A stretch of 7,998 bases of DNA from contig JAJYAF010000082.1 in the NCBI GenBank assembly GCA_021779655.1, forward strand, positions 1-7,998, written 5' to 3'. The DNA is from Pseudomonadota bacterium (GTDB lineage Bacteria > Pseudomonadota > Alphaproteobacteria > Acetobacterales > Acetobacteraceae). The position numbers and the translations under genes were made by a program. Shown here one piece after another: positions 1 to 6,147 of this stretch; within the stretch, counting starts at the first letter, position 1, and every line of letters starts with the position of its first letter. The notes beneath the pieces are model-generated. The model saw only the letters and a program-made list of their open reading frames with translations. It ran no database searches and was not told the origin of the DNA.

Positions 1-1527
1 GAAGGTATCGCCCGGGGCCAGCATGTTGACGAAATATTCCTCGATTTCGCCAAGCTGCCTGCCCGGCCCCCGCCTGCCGGCGAGAAGCCGCACCCTGAGG
101 ACCGGCGCCTCCACGATGGTGCCGATATTCATGCGGTGCTGCCGCGCGATCCGGCTGTTCGCGGCATGCACATGGCCCTCCGCGTCGCGGAACAGTTTCC
201 GGTAGCGTTCATAGGCGCGCAGCGCGTAGCCGCCGTTTTCGACGAAGGTGAGCACGTCGTCGAAATCGGCGCGGCTCAGTCCGGCATAGGGGCCGGTGGA
301 GGTCACCTCCCGGTAGGCGTCCTCCGGCCGGAATTTGCCGGCGCAGGCCAGGCCCAGCAGGTGCTGGGCCAGCACGTCGAGCCCGCCAGGGCGCGGCGGG
401 TCGCCATCCAGCGCGCCGGCGGCGACGCCGGCGATGGCGGCCTCGCATTCCAGCACCTCGAACCGGTTCGCCGGCACCAGAATGGCCTTGCTCGGCGTGT
501 CCAGCCGGTGATTGGCCCGCCCGATCCGCTGCAAGAGGCGCGAGACGCCCTTGGGCGCGCCCACTTGCAGGACCTGATCGACGCCGCCCCAGTCGATGCC
601 GAGATCGAGCGAGGAGGTCGCGACCACCGCGCGCAGGCGGCCGGCCGCCATCGCGGCCTCCACGCGCCGGCGCTGCGCGATGTCCAGGCTGCCATGGTGC
701 AGCGCGATCGGCAGATTGGCCTCGTTATGCTTCCACACCGCCTGGAACATCAGCTCCGCCTGCGCGCGCGTGTTGACGAAGACGATGGTCATGGCGGCCT
801 CGGCGATCTTCTCCAGCACCACCTTCGCGGACTGCACGCCCATGCGGCCCGCCCAGGGAATTTCGCCGGGCGGAACAAGGAGATTCACCTGCGGCGGCGC
901 GCCGTCCCTGGTTTCGATCAGCGTGGTTTCGGGGCCGAGGTAATCCAGCATCGCGCGCGGATGCGCGACCGTGGCCGAAAGCCCCGCCACCCGCAGCGCG
1001 GGCGCGAGCGCGCGCAGCCGCGCCACGCAAAGCGCCAGCTGGTCGCCCCGCTTGGTGCCGGCCAGCGCGTGGACCTCATCGAGGATGACGCGTTCCAGGG
1101 TTCTGAAGAACGGCGCCGCGTGTTCGAGCGTGACGAGCAGCGCGAGGCTCTCGGGCGTGGTGAGGAGGATATCGGGCGGGTGCTCGCGCTGGCGGGCGCG
1201 GCGGTTGGCCGGGGTGTCCCCGGTGCGGGTTTCCACCCGGATGTTCAGCCCCATGGCCTCGACCGGCGCGAGCAGGTTGCGCGCGATATCGGTGGTGAGC
1301 GCCTTCAGCGGGCTGACATAGAGCGTGTGCAGCCCCTGGCCCGCGCTGTCCCGCAGCGCGATCAGGCTGGGCAGGAATCCCGCCAGGGTTTTGCCGCCGC
1401 CGGTGGGCGCGATGAGCAGGGCGTTCTGGCCCGAGGCCGCCGCGCCGAGCATCGCGGCCTGATGGGCGCGCAGCCGCCAGCCTTGCGCCGCGAACCAGCG
1501 CGCGAAAATCTCCGGCAGTTCGGCCAT
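1..1527 (-). CDS. Lhr-Core / ligase-associated DEXH-box DNA helicase, N-terminal 509 codons (runs off left edge)
   Basis: Superfamily 2 ATP-dependent helicase, expected to unwind or remodel nucleic acid in DNA repair in the cytoplasm. Reading the minus strand from ATG 1527, I see a Q-motif-like HQ (residues 22-23), Walker A APTGGGKT (40-47), YVSPLKAL (70-77), TTPES (123-127), the DEVH box (150-153), SAT (184-186), FVNTR (250-254) and motif VI QRIGRANHR (333-341), so both RecA-like domains are complete. About 170 further residues follow, matching the start of the Lhr winged-helix/core region. The DEVH box and the DLGIDWG motif fit the Lhr-Core subgroup that many proteobacteria encode beside an ATP-dependent DNA ligase and a metallo-beta-lactamase-fold exonuclease; those partners would lie left of the window and are not seen. 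The start is well fixed because an in-frame TGA lies three codons upstream. The Shine-Dalgarno sequence is weak (GAAG). It is probably co-transcribed with the GNAT gene. The C-terminus is cut by the window edge, not by a mutation. Confidence 0.93.
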   Translation of the reverse strand, partial: MAELPEIFARWFAAQGWRLRAHQAAMLGAAASGQNALLIAPTGGGKTLAGFLPSLIALRDSAGQGLHTLYVSPLKALTTDIARNLLAPVEAMGLNIRVETRTGDTPANRRARQREHPPDILLTTPESLALLVTLEHAAPFFRTLERVILDEVHALAGTKRGDQLALCVARLRALAPALRVAGLSATVAHPRAMLDYLGPETTLIETRDGAPPQVNLLVPPGEIPWAGRMGVQSAKVVLEKIAEAAMTIVFVNTRAQAELMFQAVWKHNEANLPIALHHGSLDIAQRRRVEAAMAAGRLRAVVATSSLDLGIDWGGVDQVLQVGAPKGVSRLLQRIGRANHRLDTPSKAILVPANRFEVLECEAAIAGVAAGALDGDPPRPGGLDVLAQHLLGLACAGKFRPEDAYREVTSTGPYAGLSRADFDDVLTFVENGGYALRAYERYRKLFRDAEGHVHAANSRIARQHRMNIGTIVEAPVLRVRLLAGRRGPGRQLGEIEEYFVNMLAPGDTF

Positions 1528-1558
1528 CGCGCTTCAATAGGGAGTTTTTGGCGCCAGA

Positions 1559-1600
1559 GCTAGGATTTGGGGGCTAGGATTTGGGGGCTGGAGTTTGGGG
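1559..1600. repeat. Three tandem 14-bp G-rich units between the GNAT gene and the helicase
   Basis: Units at 1559-1572 and 1573-1586 are identical (GCTAGGATTTGGGG). The third, 1587-1600, differs at three bases (GCTGGAGTTTGGGG), and a fourth GCTA begins at 1601. Each unit boundary gives a run of five G on the plus strand (1569-1573, 1583-1587, 1597-1601). On the minus strand, which is the coding direction here, the array begins at the GNAT stop TAG (1604-1602) and repeats TAG-CCCCC. It fills most of the 74-base gap before the helicase start. I see no hairpin followed by T-run in it, so it is not an intrinsic terminator. It probably arose by slippage duplication; function unknown. Confidence 0.9.
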
Positions 1601-1601
1601 G

Positions 1602-2135
1602 CTAACCGATATTGCGTAGGCTGGGGCGCTCGGCCAGGCCGGGTTCCAGGCTCTTCTGCATGGTCACCACATCGAGCCAGCGGCCGAATTTATAGCCGAC
1701 CCGGCGCAGCGTGCCGGCATGGCTGAAGCCAAGGCTCGCATGAACGCCGATGGAGCCGGCGTTTTCGGAATCGCCGATCACGGCGAGCATCTGGGTGCGC
1801 CCGGCGGCCGCGGCATGCCGCAGCAGGGCGGCGACGATGGCCTTGCCGACGCCCTGGCCGCGCACCGTCTCCCGCACATACACGCTGTCCTCCACGCAGA
1901 AACGGTAGGCGGAACGCTCCCGGAACTGGTGGTAGTAACCAAAGCCCAGCACGCCGGAGGCGTCCCTTGCCACCTCATACGCGCAGCCGGCGGCAATGAT
2001 TTTGGCGTGTACGGCCGAGATTTCTTCAAGCGAGGGGGGGATTTCCTCGAACGTTCCGGTGCCGTGCAGCACGTGATGCGCGTAGATCGCCTGGCAATCG
2101 GCGAGATCCGAGGGGGTGGCGGGGCAGACTTCCAT
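1602..2135 (-). CDS. GNAT-family N-acetyltransferase, phosphinothricin acetyltransferase-like (MnaT/Pat group)
   Basis: Cytoplasmic acetyl-CoA-dependent N-acetyltransferase of 177 residues, the usual length for this group. It probably acetylates the amino group of an amino acid or analogue (methionine sulfone/sulfoximine or phosphinothricin are substrates of relatives); the true substrate cannot be read from the sequence. Visible marks are an N-terminal PATPSDL start to the fold, a GTGTFEE segment near residues 25-31, the FRERSAYRF segment (71-79) followed by E82-D83 near the expected catalytic acid, the acetyl-CoA pyrophosphate-binding loop RGQGVGK (92-98), and ENAGSIGVHASLGF (124-137) typical of motif B. 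The ATG at 2135 is preceded by AGGAAG (2147-2142) with a 6-base spacer, so this start is convincing. A TTGACA promoter lies about 50-70 bases upstream. The stop codon overlaps the first bases of the downstream 14-bp repeat array. The helicase gene follows on the same strand. Confidence 0.92.
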   Translation of the reverse strand: MEVCPATPSDLADCQAIYAHHVLHGTGTFEEIPPSLEEISAVHAKIIAAGCAYEVARDASGVLGFGYYHQFRERSAYRFCVEDSVYVRETVRGQGVGKAIVAALLRHAAAAGRTQMLAVIGDSENAGSIGVHASLGFSHAGTLRRVGYKFGRWLDVVTMQKSLEPGLAERPSLRNIG

Positions 2136-2141
2136 GGCGTT

Positions 2142-2147
2142 CTTCCT
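2142..2147 (-). promoter_or_regulatory. Ribosome-binding site of the GNAT gene
   Basis: The minus strand reads AGGAAG here, six bases before the ATG whose A is at 2135. It supports that ATG as the translation start rather than any later methionine. Confidence 0.75.
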
Positions 2148-2180
2148 GATGGCGCCCCGCGGGGGCGGGATGCGGATTTA

Positions 2181-2207
2181 AGGATAAAATAACGGGATAT
2201 CTGTCAA
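2181..2207 (-). promoter_or_regulatory. Predicted sigma-70 type promoter for the GNAT gene
   Basis: On the minus strand a perfect TTGACA (-35, 2207-2202) is followed after 15 bases by TATCCT (-10-like, 2186-2181), in the most AT-rich stretch of the window. Transcription would start near 2174, giving a leader of about 40 bases before the ATG. The spacer is shorter than the preferred 17, and the -10 matches only partly; a slightly shifted -10 in TTATCCTTAAA is possible. Confidence 0.5.
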
Positions 2208-2220
2208 GTTGCGCAACATG
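2205..2220. promoter_or_regulatory. 16-bp imperfect palindrome overlapping the GNAT -35 element (candidate operator)
   Basis: The core GTTGCGCAAC (2208-2217) is a perfect 10-bp palindrome. Flanking bases extend the symmetry to 2205-2220 with one mismatched pair (2207/2218). It abuts and partly covers the predicted TTGACA at 2202-2207. This is where a dimeric repressor could block RNA polymerase, but the regulator is unknown and no regulator gene is in the window. A 10-bp palindrome can also arise by chance. Confidence 0.35.
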
Positions 2221-2376
2221 AGAGATCGGGCGATATTGTTTCGGTCTGGACGGCAATGCCGCCTGGCGGGATGGGGCCTGGGAAAACCTGGGCTTGGGAC
2301 GGTTGGGCTTGCCGGGGAGCGGCGCCCGCGAAGCCCGGTTTGACGGAATGAAAACAGTGGCAGGGATGAATTGCCG

Positions 2377-4746
2377 ATGGACGGCTCACGCGACCACCCC
2401 GAGACGGCCGGCCCGGAGCCGGCTGGCCGCGGAATAAGGGCGCTCCGGATGCGCGCCGCCGGAAGTGAAGAAGCCGGAATGGAAGAACCGGGACCTAACG
2501 CTTTCGCGGCGGAATGGAACGAGGATGTCGCGGCGCTGAACGCGGCCTCGCTCGGCGAGGGCGGGGGAGCGCTCTCGGCGCGGCTGGCGGCGGTGATAAG
2601 CGTCGCGCGCTACCATGGCGTGGAGCTGGACCCGCAGGGCATCCGGCCGGAGAGCGAGGAAGCGCCCGCGCCGCCGGTGCTGCTGGCCTGGATGCGGGAA
2701 GCCGGACTGTGGGCCAAGGGCGCCACGCTGCAATTCCGGCAACTGCTGCGTATCGACAGTCCGGCGCCCGTGATCCTGCTGCTGAACGATGGCGGCGCGG
2801 CGCTGATGGTGGGGTGCAACCGGGAACACCGGGTCGTGCTGCTGCGCGACCCCCGGGCGGCAGCCGGAGACGCGCCGGTGCCGGTGGATGAACTGCAACT
2901 GAAACAGGCCTGGAGCGGCGCCTGCCTGCTGGTGCGCGGCGCGCGCGGCGGCGCGGAAGAGGAGCCGCAGTTCAACCTCGCCATGCTGGCGCGGGTGGTA
3001 TGGGGCGAGAAGCGGATTTTGCGCGATCTCGCCATCGCCTCCGTCACCATCACGGTGCTGAGCATTCTGCCGATCCTGATGATCATGACCACGCTCAATA
3101 CCGTGGTGCAGTACCATAGCGTTAATACGCTGGTGCTGATCGTCACCGTGCTGGTCGTGGCGCTCGGCTTTGAAATGATCCTGAGCTGGAGCCGGAAGCT
3201 GTTCACCGTGGTGCTGGCCGCCAAGCTCGATGCGCGGCTCAATCTGATGATCTTCGACCGCCTGCTGACGCTGCCCGTGGATTTTTTCGAGAAGAACCAG
3301 GCAGGCCAGCTCTCCTACAAGGTGGCGCAGATTTATCATGTCCGGGAGTTTCTCACCGGACGGCTGATGACCACCTTCATCGACGCCTTCATGGTGCTGC
3401 TGCTGCTGCCCATTCTGTTCTACATGAACGCCGGCCTGGCGGCGACCGTGCTGGCCGCGGCCATCTGCGTCTCCCTGGTGATCCTCGCCTTCCTCAAGCC
3501 GCTGGCGTACATGACCGGCAAGATCATCGCCGCGGAATCGGCCAAGGGCTCGGTGATGGTGGAGAGCATCTACGGCATCCGCACCGTGAAGGCGCTGGCG
3601 CTGGAGCCGACCCGGGCCGCCGAATGGGACCGCCGGGTGGCCGAGACGGCGGAACTGAACCTCGATGCCGGAAAGCTCGCCAACTGGCCGGCGACGCTGA
3701 CCATGCCGTTCCAGCGCTACGCCCAGGCCGGGGTGCTGGCGCTTGGCGCCTATGAGGCGATCACCACGAACAGCCCGCTGATGATCGGCAGCCTGTTCGG
3801 CTTCATGATGCTGGGCGGGCGGGTGGCGGGGCCGCTGGTGAGCCTGGCCGGGCTGGTGGAGGACGTGCAGCGGGCGCGCGCGGCGATCACCCAGGTGGGG
3901 TCGGTGCTGAACCGGCCGACCGAGAAACGCGCGCTGAGCCAGGGCCTGCGGCCGAAATTCGAGGGCGCGATCGCCTTCGAGGATGTGACCTTCCAGTATG
4001 ACGGCACCAAGACGCCGGCCCTGGACCAGGTGAGCTTCGCCATTCCGGCCGGCACCATGCTGGGGCTGGTTGGCCGGTCCGGCTCCGGCAAAAGCACGAT
4101 CGCCCGGCTGTTGCAGGGTATAAACCGCGAATATGCCGGCGCCATCAGGATCGACGGCACGGATATCCGCGAGATCAATCTGCGCCATCTGCGCAGGAAT
4201 TTCGGCGTCGTGCTGCAGGACAACTTCCTGTTTCGCGGCTCGGTGCGGGATAATATCCTGGCCGGCCGGCCGGGGCTTTCGTTTGAGGACGCGGTGCGGG
4301 CGGCGAGGCTGGCCGGGGCGGAGGAATTCATCGAGCGGCTGCCCAACGGCTACGACACCTATATCGAGGAGGGTTCGCCCAATCTCTCCGGCGGCCAGAA
4401 GCAGCGCCTGGCGATCGCCCGGGCGGTGGTCTCCGATCCGCGCATCCTGATCCTGGACGAGGCGACGAGCGCGCTGGACCCGGAGAGCGAGGCGCTGGTG
4501 AATGCCAACCTCCTGCGCATCGCCAAGGGGCGGACCATGATCATCGTCTCGCACCGGCTGTCGTCGCTGGTGGATTGCGATCTTATCATGGTGCTGGACA
4601 AGGGGCGCGTGGTGGATGTGGGGCCGCATACGGCGCTGGTGGAGCGCTGCGCGATCTACCGGCATCTGTGGTTGCAGCAGAACCGGCATCTCGACCCGCA
4701 GCGCTCGCGTCCGCATAGCGCGCCCTCGCTGGCGCAGGGAGGCTGA
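2377..4746 (+). CDS. Type I secretion ABC exporter with degenerate C39-like domain (HlyB-like)
   Basis: Inner-membrane ATPase/permease expected to pump an unfolded protein or peptide out through a HlyD adaptor and an outer-membrane TolC-like channel. Domains from ATG 2377 (789 residues): a C39-like domain at about 60-190; an ABC membrane domain at about 210-490 with hydrophobic spans near 215-245, 249-270, 334-350, 352-378 and 448-490; and a nucleotide-binding domain at about 530-770. The ATPase is intact: Walker A GRSGSGKST (566-574), Q-loop Q614, signature LSGGQ (670-674), Walker B ILILDE (690-695), H-loop H726. In the C39-like domain the segment AVISVARYHG puts Ala72 where processing peptidases have cysteine, while H151 (EHRVVL) and D158 (RDP) are kept, so it probably recognises cargo without cleaving it. 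The start is uncertain: ATG 2377 has AGGGA at 2362-2366, a TTG lies at 2371, ATG 2449 has AAGGG 8 bases upstream, and ATG 2479 would also leave the whole C39-like domain. The adaptor gene follows after 3 bases. Confidence 0.93.
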   Translation: MDGSRDHPETAGPEPAGRGIRALRMRAAGSEEAGMEEPGPNAFAAEWNEDVAALNAASLGEGGGALSARLAAVISVARYHGVELDPQGIRPESEEAPAPPVLLAWMREAGLWAKGATLQFRQLLRIDSPAPVILLLNDGGAALMVGCNREHRVVLLRDPRAAAGDAPVPVDELQLKQAWSGACLLVRGARGGAEEEPQFNLAMLARVVWGEKRILRDLAIASVTITVLSILPILMIMTTLNTVVQYHSVNTLVLIVTVLVVALGFEMILSWSRKLFTVVLAAKLDARLNLMIFDRLLTLPVDFFEKNQAGQLSYKVAQIYHVREFLTGRLMTTFIDAFMVLLLLPILFYMNAGLAATVLAAAICVSLVILAFLKPLAYMTGKIIAAESAKGSVMVESIYGIRTVKALALEPTRAAEWDRRVAETAELNLDAGKLANWPATLTMPFQRYAQAGVLALGAYEAITTNSPLMIGSLFGFMMLGGRVAGPLVSLAGLVEDVQRARAAITQVGSVLNRPTEKRALSQGLRPKFEGAIAFEDVTFQYDGTKTPALDQVSFAIPAGTMLGLVGRSGSGKSTIARLLQGINREYAGAIRIDGTDIREINLRHLRRNFGVVLQDNFLFRGSVRDNILAGRPGLSFEDAVRAARLAGAEEFIERLPNGYDTYIEEGSPNLSGGQKQRLAIARAVVSDPRILILDEATSALDPESEALVNANLLRIAKGRTMIIVSHRLSSLVDCDLIMVLDKGRVVDVGPHTALVERCAIYRHLWLQQNRHLDPQRSRPHSAPSLAQGG
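4736..4742 (+). promoter_or_regulatory. Strong ribosome-binding site for the HlyD-like gene, inside the exporter gene's end
   Basis: AGGGAGG lies within the last codons of the exporter gene, 7 bases before the GTG at 4750. This fixes the GTG as the start of the adaptor gene and suggests the two proteins are made from one message. Confidence 0.8.
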
Positions 4747-4749
4747 ACC

Positions 4750-6147
4750 GTGGCGTTTGGACCGTTCAGGGCGCTGACGCGCGGCGCGCCGGAAGCGGAG
4801 CCGCTGCCACTGCCGCTGCTGGAGTTCCAGTCCCCCACCGCGGCGGTGATCGCCATGCCGGTGCCGAGATCGGCGCGGATGACCATTCTCTGGCTCACTT
4901 TGCTGGTGGCCAGCATGCTGATCATCGCGTCGGTGATGCGGGTGGACAAGATCGTCTCGGCGCCGGGCAAGCTGATCTCCACCGCGCCCACCATCGTGGT
5001 GCAGCCCTTCACCACCGCGATCGTTCAGACCATCTCGGTTCAGGAGGGAGAGATCGTGCATCGGGGGCAGGTGCTGGCGGGCCTGAACCCGACCTATGCC
5101 AGCGCCGATTATACCGCGCTGACCGCGCAGCAGCAGGCTTACAGCGCCGAGGTGGCGAGGCTCCAGGCCGAGGAAAACGGCACGATCTACAACCCCGACC
5201 CTGCCAACCCGGCCTCCGCCCTCCAGGTTGCCACCTATAACCAGCAGGTGGGCGAATATAACGCGACGGTGCAGGGCTATCAGGAGAAGATCGCCGAGGC
5301 CAGGACGAACATTCTGGGCTACCAGCAGCAGGCGGCCTATGACCGGCAGCGGCTCGGCGTCGCCACCAATGTCGAGACGATGCGCAGGAAACTGGAAAAC
5401 CTGGAGGTCGGCAGCAAGATCGACACGCTGACCGCGACCGACGACCGGCTGAACATCGCCGGAAACCTGGCGGACGCGGAATCCTCGGAAGCGGCGACGG
5501 AGCGCGATCTCGCCTCGCAGGTGGCGCAACTTGCCTCCTACGAACAGCAATGGAAGGCGACCGTCTCGCAGCAGCTTCTGGATGCGACCAATAATCTGAC
5601 CCAGGCGGCGCAATCCCTGGCCAAGGCGCGGCTGAACAACCAGCTCGTCCAGCTGGTGGCGCCGCGCGATGCCATCGTGCTTTCGATCGCGCAGATTTCC
5701 GTGGGCTCGGTGCTGCAATCCGGGCAGACCCTGATGCAGCTGGTGCCGCTGGATGCGCCGCTGGAGGTGCAGGCGAATGTGAGCGGCGACGATTCCGGCT
5801 ATGTGCGGGTGGGCGATACCGTGAAGATCAAGTTCGATACCCTGCCCTTCACCCAGTACGGCACCGCAGAGGGCGTGGTGCTTGCCGTGAGCCCGGACAG
5901 TTTCAGCCCTTACGACCAGGCGCAGCAGCAGGTGAACGGGCCGCAGATTCCGGGCACGCCGCAGACCCTGTATTACAAGGCCATTATTTCCCTCGACGAA
6001 CTCAACCTGCACAATACGCCGCCCGGTTTCCGGCTGGTTCCGGGCATGCCCCTTTCCGCCGACGTGCTGGTGGGGACGCGCACGATCATGGAATACTTCA
6101 CCCGCCGCATCCTGCCGGTGGCCTATGACAGCCTGCACGAGCCGTGA
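4750..6147 (+). CDS. HlyD-family type I secretion periplasmic adaptor (membrane fusion protein)
   Basis: Adaptor that links the inner-membrane ABC exporter to an outer-membrane channel. The 465 residues are typical of the family. Layout: a cytoplasmic N-terminus of about 43 residues, one membrane span at 45-63, the first half of the lipoyl/barrel region with SAPGKL (70-75) and the VQEGEIVHRGQVL stretch that matches the family's conserved segment, a long Gln/Ala/Glu-rich helical region at about 115-295 expected to form the periplasmic coiled coil, then the second half of the lipoyl region from AP (304-305) and a C-terminal beta-barrel part with PLEVQANVSGDD and VRVGDTVKIKFD, ending with an ILPVAYDSLHEP tail of the kind seen in HlyD proteins. 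GTG start with a strong Shine-Dalgarno, 3 bases after the exporter stop; its own stop overlaps the start of the Sel1 gene (GTGA). No TolC-like gene is visible, so the channel must be encoded elsewhere. Nothing looks truncated. Confidence 0.94.
   Translation: MAFGPFRALTRGAPEAEPLPLPLLEFQSPTAAVIAMPVPRSARMTILWLTLLVASMLIIASVMRVDKIVSAPGKLISTAPTIVVQPFTTAIVQTISVQEGEIVHRGQVLAGLNPTYASADYTALTAQQQAYSAEVARLQAEENGTIYNPDPANPASALQVATYNQQVGEYNATVQGYQEKIAEARTNILGYQQQAAYDRQRLGVATNVETMRRKLENLEVGSKIDTLTATDDRLNIAGNLADAESSEAATERDLASQVAQLASYEQQWKATVSQQLLDATNNLTQAAQSLAKARLNNQLVQLVAPRDAIVLSIAQISVGSVLQSGQTLMQLVPLDAPLEVQANVSGDDSGYVRVGDTVKIKFDTLPFTQYGTAEGVVLAVSPDSFSPYDQAQQQVNGPQIPGTPQTLYYKAIISLDELNLHNTPPGFRLVPGMPLSADVLVGTRTIMEYFTRRILPVAYDSLHEP

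Larger units (their letters stand above)
2136..2376. other. Divergent intergenic region between the GNAT gene and the secretion operon
   Basis: These 241 bases have no supported gene. The part next to the GNAT gene (about 2170-2245) is clearly more AT-rich than its surroundings and carries the minus-strand promoter and palindrome listed separately. The part next to the exporter gene is GC-rich. It holds a small inverted repeat, CCGCC-T-GGCGG (2259-2269), and a repeated TGGGCTTG (2289-2296 and 2304-2311, 15 bases apart). I find no convincing plus-strand sigma-70 promoter: TTGACG at 2340-2345 lacks a good -10 at the right spacing and lies very close to the start codon. Confidence 0.7.

Noticed and set aside
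136..1563. A plus-strand open frame of 475 codons opposite the helicase
   Set aside because: The minus strand has all helicase motifs in order. This frame has Arg/Ala/His-rich composition and no fold signature.
1528..1601. Intrinsic terminator after the GNAT gene
   Set aside because: The gap has tandem, not inverted, repeats, and no stem followed by a U-run in the direction of transcription.
2288..2313. Possible sigma-54 promoter (TTGGGACGG ... TTGCC) upstream of the exporter
   Set aside because: The TTGC lies three bases too far from the GG element for the required -24/-12 spacing, so it does not fit.
2340..2370. Possible sigma-70 promoter with TTGACG at 2340-2345 for the secretion genes
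   Set aside because: No acceptable -10 hexamer at 16-18 bases; the best candidate (GATGAA, 2365-2370) is poorly spaced and almost touches the start codon. It could only matter if a later start is used.
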